In this document: piece by piece, positions 51,653-60,475 of the stretch
How the letters are laid out: every line of letters starts with the position of its first letter
Position numbering within the stretch: the first letter of the stretch is position 1
NCBI GenBank assembly: GCA_028066055.1
Contig: JALCBY010000006.1
Coordinates: 1,200 to 65,199, forward strand
Source: Hyphomicrobiaceae bacterium
GTDB lineage: Bacteria; Pseudomonadota; Alphaproteobacteria; Rhizobiales; Methyloligellaceae
Length of the DNA stretch: 64,000 bases
Direction: 5' to 3'
Notes under the pieces: model-generated
Databases searched by the model: none
What the model was told of the DNA's origin: nothing
The model's input: the letters and a program-made list of their open reading frames with translations, nothing else
Made by a program: the position numbers and the translations under genes

Positions 51653-53490
51653 GCCACCCGTCCCTCGATCAGAAAGCCGCCGGATTGCCGCGCCCAAAGC
51701 TGGGCGTAAAGCCCACCGGCCTTTATCAGCGCATTGTGCGACCCCTGCTCGATGATGCGTCCCTTGTCCATCACGACGAGCCGATCCATCGCGGAGATGG
51801 TTGACAATCGGTGCGCGATGGCGATCACCGTCTTGTCCCTCATCAGATTGACGAGTTGCTCCTGGATCGCGGCCTCGACTTCAGAATCGAGTGCCGACGT
51901 CGCTTCGTCGAGAACCAGGATCGGCGCGTTCTCGAGAAGCACACGGGCAATGGCAATGCGCTGGCGTTGACCACCCGACAGCTGGACGCCGCGTTCGCCG
52001 ACATGAGCTTCATAACCCTCCCGGCCCGCCTGGTCCTTGAGCGACAGGATGAACTCATGTGAGTGCGCCTGCTTCGCCGCCGCGACGGCGGCATCCTCAT
52101 CCGTCACCGCGGAACCGTACAGGATGTTGTCGAGGACCGAGCGGTGAAGCAGCGATGCGTCCTGGGTCACCATCCCGATCTGCGATCTCAGGCTGTCCTG
52201 GGTCGCATCCGAAATGTCGATGCCGTCAATGCGAATCCGGCCCCGTTCCAGGTCATAGAAACGCATCAGCAGATTGACGAGCGTCGATTTGCCAGCACCC
52301 GAGCGGCCAACCAGACCGACCTTTTCACCCGGTTCGATGACAAGCGACAGACCGTCGATCGCGCCCGTCTCCTTGCCATAGTGAAAATGAACATCGTCAT
52401 AGCTGATCAGTCCGTCCGTCACCTTAAGCGGCTTCGCATCCGGCTTGTCCGTCACCGCGTGCGGGGTGGAAATCGTCTCCAACCCCTCCTGCACGGTGCC
52501 GACATTCTCAAAGATGCTCGTGACGACGAACATCACCCATCCCGCCATGTTGTTGATGCGAATGACGAGGCCCATGACGAGCGCGATGGCACCGATGGTG
52601 ATCAGCCCTTGGCTCCAGAGCCAGAGCGACAGGGCGCATGTTCCGACCATGAGAATGCCGTTCAGTACCCAGACGGACACTTCCATGGCGGTGATCAGCC
52701 GTAACTCGTCAGCGAATTTGTCGGTCTGCTCGGTGATGGCCTCGCGGGCATAGTCGTCCTCGCGGTCCGCATGCGCGAACAGCTTGACCGTGAGGATGTT
52801 GGTGTAGCTGTCGACAATACGGCCAGTCAGCATCGAGCGCGCTTCCGACATGATCGTCGCGCGTTCCTTGACCCGAGGCACGAAGTACCAGAGCACGCCG
52901 ACGAAACCGACGATCCAGAGTACAAGCGGAACCATCAGCCGGACATCGGCCTGCGAGAACACTGCCAGTGCCAGAGCCGTATAGATGGCGACAAACCAGA
53001 CCGTATCGACAAGCTCGACCACCGACTCGCGCAGGCTGGGCGCGGTCTGCATGACCTTGTTCGCGATTCGGCCCGCAAAGTCTCCCTGGAAGAAAGCAAG
53101 GCTCTGGCGCAGGACGTAACGGTGCGTCTGCCAGCGAATCAGGCTGGTGAAGTTGGGAATGATGGCAAGATTGACCAGTGTCGCGTGAATGGCGAACAGG
53201 ACAGGCCGTGCAATCATCGCCACGAAGGCCATCCACAACAGAAGGGCTCCATTGTCGATAAAGAACGTCGATGGACTCTTGGCGTCCTTCACCAGATCGA
53301 CGATCTCGCCGACATATGTGATCAGCGCGACTTCAACCAGTGCGGCCAGGAACCCGCTGACGAGCACCGCCGCGAAGACCGGCCAGACCTGGACCAGAAA
53401 ATGCCCGTAGAATTTGAGCAGATCGGAAGGCGGCCGCTCGACGGCCGCAGGGCGGAATGGATTTATGAGAGTGGATAGTTGGGCAATCAT
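51649..53490 (-). CDS. ABC transporter, fused permease/ATPase (exporter type)
   Basis: A 613-residue half-exporter with six transmembrane helices (~residues 30-330) and a C-terminal ATPase: Walker A VGRSGAGKSTLVNLL, Q-loop, signature LSGGQRQRIAIARVLL, Walker B LVLDEATSALD and the H-loop IAHRLST. Length and form fit MsbA/multidrug-type dimers. ATG 53490 has AGGAGCG upstream. The transported substrate is unknown. The ~235 bases upstream (53491-53725) hold no gene. Confidence 0.93.
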   Translation of the reverse strand: MIAQLSTLINPFRPAAVERPPSDLLKFYGHFLVQVWPVFAAVLVSGFLAALVEVALITYVGEIVDLVKDAKSPSTFFIDNGALLLWMAFVAMIARPVLFAIHATLVNLAIIPNFTSLIRWQTHRYVLRQSLAFFQGDFAGRIANKVMQTAPSLRESVVELVDTVWFVAIYTALALAVFSQADVRLMVPLVLWIVGFVGVLWYFVPRVKERATIMSEARSMLTGRIVDSYTNILTVKLFAHADREDDYAREAITEQTDKFADELRLITAMEVSVWVLNGILMVGTCALSLWLWSQGLITIGAIALVMGLVIRINNMAGWVMFVVTSIFENVGTVQEGLETISTPHAVTDKPDAKPLKVTDGLISYDDVHFHYGKETGAIDGLSLVIEPGEKVGLVGRSGAGKSTLVNLLMRFYDLERGRIRIDGIDISDATQDSLRSQIGMVTQDASLLHRSVLDNILYGSAVTDEDAAVAAAKQAHSHEFILSLKDQAGREGYEAHVGERGVQLSGGQRQRIAIARVLLENAPILVLDEATSALDSEVEAAIQEQLVNLMRDKTVIAIAHRLSTISAMDRLVVMDKGRIIEQGSHNALIKAGGLYAQLWARQSGGFLIEGRVA

Positions 53491-53725
53491 GGCTTCGCTC
53501 CTGCCACGCAAAGTTCGAATCGAGAAAAAGTCGATACGTGCGGCCGGGGCGAAGCGCGCGAAATCTGCTTCGCGAAGTGACTTGTCAGTCTGAGATTATG
53601 GGCCGCCGGTCAATAGAATTTTACAGCGAGTAAAATCATCAGGTTCTCCAACAGGTCGATCACCTTGAATCATGAATTCTGCTGCGTAAGCGGAGAGTGC
53701 GACGGAATCAAGGCATTTCGAAAAA

Positions 53726-54520
53726 TCAGGCGGCGGGGTACCAGCTTGGTTTTCTTTTTTCGAGAAAACTCTTCACGCCCTCTTCCGCCTCATCGGTGTA
53801 TCGCAGTTTCGCATGCTCCTGCGCCAGCGCTTCGAATTCCTCTTCCGTGAAATTCAATCCCGACAGGCGAAGCGCTTCAGCTTTGACCTGTGCAAGCGTT
53901 GCCGGCGCATTGTGCAACAGCGAATCAATAATCGGCTCCACTACGTCATCCAGCGCGCCCTCCGGGCAGATTTCGTCGACGAAGCCGATCTCGAAAGCCC
54001 GTTTCGCGTCAAACCGTTCGCATGTCAGGCTGTAGCGGCGCATCCGCGCCGCGCCGAGGCGTGCGGCAAGCTGCACCATGATCATGGCGGGCACCAGGCC
54101 CCAGCGCGCCTCGGTGATGGCGAACATGGCCGTCTCCTCGGCAATCACGATGTCACAGGAGGCCGCGATGCCCGTGCCACCGCCGAAGCAGGCCCCATGA
54201 ACGAGGGCGATGACCGGTTTGGGACATGTCAGCAGCCCGAAGAATGCCTTGCGCGTGAGACGCGAGACTTCGAGATTGTCCTCCAGCGGCTTGTGCCGGT
54301 TTTGCTCGATCCACTTCAAATCGGCACCGGCCTGAAAATGGCGGCCGTTACCGCGCAAAAGGATGATGCGTACTGCATGGTCTGCACCCAGCACCTCTGC
54401 ACGCTCCCTGATCGCGGCGAGGACGTCGCTGTTGTAGGCGTTGTTCACCTCGGGTCGGTTCAGCCGCAACGTGGCGACGCCGCGCGCATCGATGTCGGTC
54501 AGGATGACAGGTTCACTCAT
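53726..54520 (-). CDS. Enoyl-CoA hydratase/isomerase family protein
   Basis: A 264-residue crotonase-fold protein. The oxyanion-hole segments FQAGADLKW and HGACFGGGTGIAASCDI and the catalytic Glu in ITEARWGLVPAMI are present; both active Glu positions of hydratases seem kept. It resembles enoyl-CoA or methylglutaconyl-CoA hydratases. Last gene of the five-gene acyl-CoA operon, 6 bases after the CoA-transferase gene. In itaconate loci this place is held by a CitE-type lyase instead. Confidence 0.88.
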   Translation of the reverse strand: MSEPVILTDIDARGVATLRLNRPEVNNAYNSDVLAAIRERAEVLGADHAVRIILLRGNGRHFQAGADLKWIEQNRHKPLEDNLEVSRLTRKAFFGLLTCPKPVIALVHGACFGGGTGIAASCDIVIAEETAMFAITEARWGLVPAMIMVQLAARLGAARMRRYSLTCERFDAKRAFEIGFVDEICPEGALDDVVEPIIDSLLHNAPATLAQVKAEALRLSGLNFTEEEFEALAQEHAKLRYTDEAEEGVKSFLEKRKPSWYPAA

Positions 54521-54526
54521 CTGTTT

Positions 54527-55723
54527 TCAGATCACTTTCGCCTTGCGGAGGGTTTCGAGTCTGTCGGCCGAGTAACCGATGCCTGTAAGAAGCTCGTCGG
54601 TGTGCTGGCCAAATCCCGGCGCTGGTTGAGCGGGAACATCCGCGCCACTGCTGCGGACGGGTGAGGCCAGCATGCGATAGTCGCCATATCCTTCAAGATG
54701 CACCGTCTGAATGCCCCCCCGCTCCGTGACGAACGGATTGTCGATGGCCTCAGCAATCCCGTTGATCGGCGACGCCGGCACGGACCCCGCAAAGATTTCA
54801 AGCCACTCGGCCGTAGTCTTTTTGGACAACTCCTCATCCAGCAAATCCTGAATCAATTCGCGGTTTTCGAGACGGTCCTTGAAGCGGAGAAAACGCGGAT
54901 CGTCGGCCCACTCGCCCTTTCCGATCGCCTTACACAGCGCCGGCCAGAACTTTTCCTTGTTGCACATCAGGAAGATCCAGCCGTCCTTCGTTGTGTAGAG
55001 CTGGCAGGGCGTAAGCGCGGGATGCCCCGAGCGCGGCAGGCGATCCTGCTCATGCCCCTCGTTCAGATACCAGATGGCCGGATAGGCCGTGTTGCACATG
55101 GCCACGTCGAACAAGCTGACGTCCATATCCCGGCCCGTGCCGGTTGCACGCGCGCCGGTCAGTCCCGCAAGCAGGGCGTATGCAAGCGCAAGGCCCGTCA
55201 TCTGATCGACGACCGACAGACCAAACCGCGTGGGCGGCGTATCGGGCTCGCCGGTAAGGGCGAAGTACCCTGCTTCCGCCTGCATCAGATAATCGAATCC
55301 GGGCCAGCTGGCACGCGGACCCTCCCGCCCATAAGCAGACAGGTGCGCGCACACGATCTTCGGATTGACGTCCTTCAGAGCGTCATAAGTCAGGCCGAGC
55401 TTATCCGGCACATCGCCCCGCAAATTCGACGCGACAGCATCCGCACCCTCTACAAGGTCATGAAAAACCTCCATGCCTTCGGGCTTGGAGAGATCGAGCG
55501 ACAGGCTTTTCTTGTTGCGATTGTATGCGTGAAAGAATTCGGAGTTTTCGGGTGTGAAGAAGTAGGGCCCGACGTCACGGGCGAAATCGCCGCCGGTGTT
55601 CGGATTTTCGATCTTGATCAGCTCCGCGCCCTGATCGGCCAGGAACAATGTCCCGAACGGCCCCGCGCCATACTGCTCAACGGCAAGGACACGGACACCT
55701 TCAAGGGGGAGCGGTGCACTCAT
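54527..55723 (-). CDS. CaiB/BaiF (family III) CoA-transferase
   Basis: A 398-residue CoA-transferase. LEGVRVLAVEQYGAGPFGT, EFFHAYNRNKKSLSLDL, the catalytic Asp in WPGFDYLMQAEAGYFALTGE and NTAYPAIWYLNEG fit family III. The mechanism moves CoA between carboxylic acids, e.g. succinyl-CoA and mesaconate, itaconate or carnitine. Its operon partners suggest a C5-dicarboxylic substrate. Spacing to both neighbours is 3-6 bases. Confidence 0.9.
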   Translation of the reverse strand: MSAPLPLEGVRVLAVEQYGAGPFGTLFLADQGAELIKIENPNTGGDFARDVGPYFFTPENSEFFHAYNRNKKSLSLDLSKPEGMEVFHDLVEGADAVASNLRGDVPDKLGLTYDALKDVNPKIVCAHLSAYGREGPRASWPGFDYLMQAEAGYFALTGEPDTPPTRFGLSVVDQMTGLALAYALLAGLTGARATGTGRDMDVSLFDVAMCNTAYPAIWYLNEGHEQDRLPRSGHPALTPCQLYTTKDGWIFLMCNKEKFWPALCKAIGKGEWADDPRFLRFKDRLENRELIQDLLDEELSKKTTAEWLEIFAGSVPASPINGIAEAIDNPFVTERGGIQTVHLEGYGDYRMLASPVRSSGADVPAQPAPGFGQHTDELLTGIGYSADRLETLRKAKVI

Positions 55724-55727
55724 CTGG

Positions 55728-56891
55728 CTAGACCGGATGCCGCTTCACAAGCTGCCGGGCGATAATGATGCGCTGGAGTTCGTTTGTCCCCTCGCCAATC
55801 GCGAGCAGTGGCGCATCGCGGTAGTAACGCTCCACATTGTATTCCTTGGAGTAACCATAGGCGCCGTGGATACGCATGGCTTCGGCGGAGTTCTCCATGG
55901 CCGCTTCCGAAGCGAACAGCTTCGCCATGCCCGCCTCCAGATCCGCGCGCCGGCCCTCGTCATAGGCGATTGCCGCCTGATTTGTGAGAAGCTGGGCCGC
56001 TTCGACACGCGTCGCCATATCGGCCAGCTTGATCTGGATCGACTGATGCTCGCAAATCGGCTTGCCGAACGTCTTGCGGGTCTGCGCGTATGCCAGTGCC
56101 TCTTCGAAGGCAGCCCGCGCCACGCCCACGCCGCGCGCTGCAACGTTGATGCGCCCCTGCTCCAGTCCGTTCAATATCTGCTGCAAGCCCTGTCCTTCTT
56201 CCGGCCCGATCAGGTTCTTCGCCGGCACCCGTACATCCTTGAATTCAATGCCGCCGGTATCGACGCCGCGATAACCGAGTTTCTCCAATTTGGAGGGAAC
56301 GTACCCTGCTTCCTTCGGCACCAGCACGAGGCTCATGCCCTTGTAGGCTGGTTCGGCTTTGGGGTTCGTTTTCACAAGCACCGCGAGGACATTGCCCTTC
56401 ACCGAATTGGTGATCCACATCTTCGCGCCGTTGATGACATAGTCGTCACCGACTCTGTCCGCGCGGGTCCGGATACCTTGCAGGTCGGTACCTGCGTCAG
56501 GTTCGGTGAGACCGATACCGCCGCGCAATTCTCCGGATGCGAATTTCGGCAAATACTCCTGCTTCATTTCATCAGAACCGAAATGCTCAACCGCACGTGC
56601 CATGACGAGGTGGGCACCGATAATGCCGCCGACCGACATCCAAACGCGGGCAATCTCTTCCATGATTTTCGCAAAAGTGGCGCAGGAGAGACCAAGCCCG
56701 CCATACTCCTGGCCGATGGTCGTCCCGAAGAGACCCAGCTCTGCCATCTTGTCGGCAATCTCCTGCGGATATTCGTCCCGCGCTTCGAGATCGTGAGCGT
56801 ATGGCTCGACATCGCGTTTGAGGAATTGCCGCACACTGTCGAGGATCAAGGCCTCGTCTTCGTCCGGCGTGATATTCCGTATCTGGTCCAT
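55728..56891 (-). CDS. Acyl-CoA dehydrogenase
   Basis: A 387-residue FAD-dependent ACAD. FGTTIGQEYGGLGLSCATFA, GIGLTEPDAGTDLQGIRT, the FAD/acyl-binding KMWITNSVKGNV and AYGYSKEYNVERYYRD are family blocks; the catalytic Glu is in IGEGTNELQR. It would introduce a double bond in an acyl-CoA made by the CoA-transferase. The start ATG 56891 is 3 bases after the MaoC stop. Confidence 0.92.
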   Translation of the reverse strand: MDQIRNITPDEDEALILDSVRQFLKRDVEPYAHDLEARDEYPQEIADKMAELGLFGTTIGQEYGGLGLSCATFAKIMEEIARVWMSVGGIIGAHLVMARAVEHFGSDEMKQEYLPKFASGELRGGIGLTEPDAGTDLQGIRTRADRVGDDYVINGAKMWITNSVKGNVLAVLVKTNPKAEPAYKGMSLVLVPKEAGYVPSKLEKLGYRGVDTGGIEFKDVRVPAKNLIGPEEGQGLQQILNGLEQGRINVAARGVGVARAAFEEALAYAQTRKTFGKPICEHQSIQIKLADMATRVEAAQLLTNQAAIAYDEGRRADLEAGMAKLFASEAAMENSAEAMRIHGAYGYSKEYNVERYYRDAPLLAIGEGTNELQRIIIARQLVKRHPV

Positions 56892-56894
56892 GTT

Positions 56895-57413
56895 TTAGTA
56901 CCCTGCCTTGTCGTCGACCGCGTGACCGCGTTTTGGAATCAGCATCGTGCGTTCATAGGAGATGAACTCGGTCCCGTCAGCTTTGGTACCTGTTGTCTTG
57001 ACGGTAACGATGCCCTGCGTCGGACGAGAATTGGATTCGCGCTTCGAAAGCACTTCCGATTCCGCGTAAATCGTGTCGCCGATGAAAACCGGGGCCGTCA
57101 GTTTGATCTTGTCCCAACCAAGATTGGCGATCGTCTTCTGACTGATATCCGACACGCTCATGCCTGCGACAATCGACAAGGTCAGGCAGGAATTGACCAG
57201 CGGCTTGCCGAATTCGCTCTTCGCCGCATACTCGAAATCGAAGTGCAACGGATGCTGGTTCATGGTGAGGAGTGTGAACCAGGTGTTGTCTGCCTCCGAG
57301 ATCGTCCGCCCGGGCCGGTGTTCATACACATCGCCGACCTCGAAATCCTCAAAATAGCGGCCGTAGGACTCCCGGTACCGGCCTTTCGCAACTTCCTTGG
57401 CTTGGGCGACCAT
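56895..57413 (-). CDS. MaoC-like hot-dog dehydratase
   Basis: A 172-residue MaoC/hydratase-2-type protein. The active-site stretch TMNQHPLHFDFEYA keeps the His of the Asn/His pair but has N-x-x-P instead of the canonical D-x-N-P; this form is seen in mesaconyl- and itaconyl-CoA hydratase-like proteins. VNSCLTLSIVAGMSVSDIS follows. It likely hydrates an unsaturated dicarboxyl-CoA. Coupled with MmgE and ACAD genes. Confidence 0.88.
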   Translation of the reverse strand: MVAQAKEVAKGRYRESYGRYFEDFEVGDVYEHRPGRTISEADNTWFTLLTMNQHPLHFDFEYAAKSEFGKPLVNSCLTLSIVAGMSVSDISQKTIANLGWDKIKLTAPVFIGDTIYAESEVLSKRESNSRPTQGIVTVKTTGTKADGTEFISYERTMLIPKRGHAVDDKAGY

Positions 57414-57417
57414 CCGA

Positions 57418-58797
57418 CTAGACGGATCTCAATTGGCTCAGGGCCATGATTGCCGAAACCGAGTTCGCCTGTTCAAGCGACAGCAGAGAGTCCGCAAGCC
57501 GATCTGCGGCATCCTTGCCGAGGTAGGGTTCGCAAAGTCCATCGAACTTGGAGCGGAATTCCGCATCTTCCAGGAAGTTGTCCGGTTCACCCTTCGGCAC
57601 GACAACGAACCGCTCGAACGAACCACTCCTAGTTCTGATACGCGCGACACCGCTCATATTTGCCGGAAATTCGGCCTCGGCCTGAGGATCGACAACCGAT
57701 TTCACCCGCGCGGTCAGAGCGCGCGTCGTCTCATCATCCAAATGTTTCCTGTAGTCGTCCCACGCAAGCCCTCCTTCCCGGAGCGCGACGGCGGCACAAA
57801 AGGGCATGGAAAATTGACCGTCAACGATGCTTTTCGGATTGGTCTTGTCGCCCGGACCGCCGATGATCTTCCAACCTGTCTCGGGCAGGCCGATTTCGAC
57901 CTCTTCCACATCCTCGGCGGAAATCCCGTGTTCCTTCACCAGATCCACAATCCCGTCAATGGCCGCATGCGAGTAGCGGCAGGAGGGATAGGGCTTCACC
58001 GCGAGGCGCATGGTCTCCCATGTCTCGCCAAGAGCCGCCGATACTTTGTCAGGATCCGATTTCGGCGAATAGGCATGCAGAAACCCGGCGCGTCCCTCAA
58101 AGGCCTGTGCCGGGCCTTTAAAGCCTTCCCCGGCCATCACTGCGCACATCAGCCCGTTCTGGGCCGCCTGTCCCACGTGAGACCGCTTGGTCCACGCACC
58201 GTCCGCAAGGAACTCCATGGACCCCGCGGCCTGGCTCAGCGCTATGCCGAAAGCACTCTGGATACCGTCTGCATCGAGACCCAGCAGTTTGCCCGCCGCT
58301 GCCGCCGCACCAAACACGCCGCATGTCGCGGTCGGATGAAACCCCTGATCGTAATGCGCTGTGGGATTCAGGGCGAGCGACAGCCGGATCTGAACTTCGT
58401 ATCCGGCAACCACTGCCGCGATGAGCTCCTTCCCCGAGGCGTCACTCATTTCCGCTGCCGCCAATGCCGCGGGAACAATCGGTGCGGAGGAATGGATCGA
58501 ACCTTCCGCATGCGTGTCGTCGAAATCAAGCGAGTGTGCGAGCGCGCCGTTGATGAGCGCCGCGGCGGTCGGCGCATAACTGCGCTCATCCCCCATGACC
58601 GAGCACTGTCCCTCAGCGAGTCCCAACCTTTCAACCGCTGAAATCAGGCTGGGCGTCGACTCCGCATCGTTACGGGCGCGGATGATGATGCCGGTCACAT
58701 CAAGGATCAGGCGCTTTGCGCGCTCCGACACTTCGGCCGGAACATCCTCGTACCGCAAGCCGGATACGAACTCCGCCAGCTGTCTGGTGATTCCCAT
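57418..58797 (-). CDS. MmgE/PrpD family protein
   Basis: A 459-residue MmgE/PrpD protein. This family includes 2-methylcitrate dehydratase PrpD and cis-aconitate decarboxylase (IRG1/CAD). Residues matching CAD's active site are visible: LDFDDTHAEGSIHSS (Asp, Thr, His), HYDQGFHPTATCG (His), TKRSHVGQAA (Lys) and VKPYPSCRYSHAAIDG (Lys, His). It may isomerise, hydrate or decarboxylate a tricarboxylate or C5 diacid. First gene of the operon, reading away from the GntR gene over an 18-bp palindrome. GGGAGG upstream of the ATG. Confidence 0.9.
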   Translation of the reverse strand: MGITRQLAEFVSGLRYEDVPAEVSERAKRLILDVTGIIIRARNDAESTPSLISAVERLGLAEGQCSVMGDERSYAPTAAALINGALAHSLDFDDTHAEGSIHSSAPIVPAALAAAEMSDASGKELIAAVVAGYEVQIRLSLALNPTAHYDQGFHPTATCGVFGAAAAAGKLLGLDADGIQSAFGIALSQAAGSMEFLADGAWTKRSHVGQAAQNGLMCAVMAGEGFKGPAQAFEGRAGFLHAYSPKSDPDKVSAALGETWETMRLAVKPYPSCRYSHAAIDGIVDLVKEHGISAEDVEEVEIGLPETGWKIIGGPGDKTNPKSIVDGQFSMPFCAAVALREGGLAWDDYRKHLDDETTRALTARVKSVVDPQAEAEFPANMSGVARIRTRSGSFERFVVVPKGEPDNFLEDAEFRSKFDGLCEPYLGKDAADRLADSLLSLEQANSVSAIMALSQLRSV

Positions 58798-58850
58798 GAT
58801 GACCTCCCCTGTGGAGCGCTTTCGCCTTGCACGCGTCCCGCTGCTTCTTC

Positions 58851-58868
58851 ATAATGTCCGGACATTAT
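58851..58868. promoter_or_regulatory. GntR operator between the mmgE operon and its regulator
   Basis: ATAATGTCCGGACATTAT is a perfect 18-bp palindrome exactly in the 79-base divergent interval, 54 bases upstream of the MmgE start and 8 bases before the regulator ATG. The AT..GTCCGGAC..AT form with GT-N4-AC core fits GntR regulators. It would let the GntR protein control both directions. Confidence 0.75.
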
Positions 58869-58876
58869 ATGTTGGC

Positions 58877-59644
58877 ATGATGACGGAAAGCAACTCCTTC
58901 GCTCAAATGACCGAGAATGCACCACTCTACCGGACGATTGCCGATACATTGCGGCGCGAGATCGTGGGCGGCACTTATGCCGTCGGCGACCTGTTCCCGA
59001 AGGAATTCGACCTTTGCGACCGGTTCGATGTGAGCCGGCACACGATTCGCAGTGCGCTCAGCCGTCTGGAGCAAGAGGGACTTCTCAAACGCAACAAGGC
59101 GACCGGCACAATTATCCGCTCCACTGAGCCCTCCTCCGCTTTCATTCAGAAACTGGCGAGCGTCGATGACCTTCTCCAGTATCCGGTCGAGACCCGGCTC
59201 GATCCAAAGAGCCTCGACGACGTCACGGCTGATGAAACGGTCGCCGACTGGTTTGAAGCGCCGGTTGGCGCGCCGCTTTCGCGTATCCGCAGCGTGCGGT
59301 CGCGAATTGATGACGGCATGTTGCTATGCTGGAGCGAGATTTACGTACGCCGGAAATACGCCGGCGTTTTCGACGAAGTCGGCAAGGATACGCGGCCCGT
59401 CTATCGTATTCTCCAGCAACTCTACGACATCGAAATCGCTCGCGTGGAGATCGAGCTTGGATCCGTGGCGATGCTGAATCCGGAAGCCGGGTTTCTCAAG
59501 GTCGATGAGGGCACGCCGGCCATGCGTGTACTGCGCCGCTACTATGAGCCTGACGGGTCCGTTTTCGAGACATCCGTCAGCCTGCACCCGCAGGACCGGT
59601 TCGACTACAAGCTCACATTCTCCAATGCACCCGCAGGCGGCTAG
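58877..59644 (+). CDS. GntR family regulator with UTRA domain
   Basis: A ~255-residue HutC-type regulator. The N-terminal winged helix (~residues 15-85) has FPKEFDLCDRFDVSRHTIRS and ALSRLEQEGLLKRNKATGTI; the UTRA ligand domain covers ~100-245 (EAPVGAPLSRIRSVRSRID; FSN-like end). ATG 58877 (or 58880) is used; the open frame to 58595 is unlikely. It is divergent from the acyl-CoA operon and the palindrome lies at its start, so it probably represses it and itself. Confidence 0.9.
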   Translation: MMTESNSFAQMTENAPLYRTIADTLRREIVGGTYAVGDLFPKEFDLCDRFDVSRHTIRSALSRLEQEGLLKRNKATGTIIRSTEPSSAFIQKLASVDDLLQYPVETRLDPKSLDDVTADETVADWFEAPVGAPLSRIRSVRSRIDDGMLLCWSEIYVRRKYAGVFDEVGKDTRPVYRILQQLYDIEIARVEIELGSVAMLNPEAGFLKVDEGTPAMRVLRRYYEPDGSVFETSVSLHPQDRFDYKLTFSNAPAGG

Positions 59645-59683
59645 GACGCCCCAAAACTCCGCAGACGTCCTCCTTGTCGAACT

Positions 59684-60295
59684 CTAGACAACCGCACGCT
59701 TGACGCGCGAGGAGACGCGGTGGCGAATTCTTTCGATCTCGCGTTTCGGGCGCGACCACATCCAGTTCAGGAGGAGACACCGGCGCGGTCCCTCATAAGG
59801 CAGGTGGCCGTGCCAGGACCGGTCGGAACGTTTGAGAGCGACGAGCGTTCCCGCGTCGGGTGTCACTTCCGTATACGCCCGGCTGTAGCTGCTGGAATTT
59901 CTGAGCATCCTCAACCGCCCGTTGGTTGCATGCCAGTCCTTGTTCAGATAGAGCGCACATGAGACCACCCGGGACTTGGAATCGGTATGAATCCGCCCGT
60001 CGGAGAGCCGCGAATGGCCGCGCACGGATACAAGGAGGGGCTTTTGGGTGAGATTGATCTGCAGCTTCTTGCCGATCAGATAGATAAAGTCTCTGGAGCG
60101 AACCTGCTCAAGAAGGCGCGCGAAAGCCGGACCGTAGTCCACTTCCTGCAGCGGGAACGTGCCGGGTTGTTCCAAACGCGGGAAATCCTCATCCAGCGCC
60201 TCAAGATCGGAGGACTGAAACAGGTTTTCGGCAACGAAATACTTGAAAGGTAATGCGTTGACAGGCGTCTGCCATATCGCTTCAAGATTGATCAT
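59684..60295 (-). CDS. 2OG-Fe(II) oxygenase family protein
   Basis: A 203-residue double-stranded beta-helix oxygenase. The iron ligands are HTD in DGRIHTDSKSRVVSCALYLN and the distal His in RSWHGHLPYEGPRRC, with the Arg that binds 2-oxoglutarate nearby. It resembles prolyl-4-hydroxylase/SM-20-like bacterial enzymes that hydroxylate a protein or small molecule. ATG 60295 has AGAGGCA upstream; the open frame to 60493 lacks family features. Divergent from the D-aminoacylase gene. Confidence 0.8.
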   Translation of the reverse strand: MINLEAIWQTPVNALPFKYFVAENLFQSSDLEALDEDFPRLEQPGTFPLQEVDYGPAFARLLEQVRSRDFIYLIGKKLQINLTQKPLLVSVRGHSRLSDGRIHTDSKSRVVSCALYLNKDWHATNGRLRMLRNSSSYSRAYTEVTPDAGTLVALKRSDRSWHGHLPYEGPRRCLLLNWMWSRPKREIERIRHRVSSRVKRAVV

Positions 60296-60475
60296 CACTT
60301 GCCTCTGGTAACGTCGATCGCAGATTGAGGTGCAATTTGCCGTTTGACGAACAAACACCGGCCGCATGCAAGAATGAAGTAGGCGTTCCGCCGCTGCGAC
60401 AAAATGGAGGATATCCATGTACGACCGCCACCATAATGGTTTCGAACCTTTCCCACTCCACGAGCGGTCCAACGC

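Noticed and set aside
55737-57449. 570-codon plus-strand frame over the acyl-CoA dehydrogenase and MaoC genes
   Set aside because: Long because of the codon bias of the minus-strand genes. The translation is His/Arg/Phe-rich without a domain.
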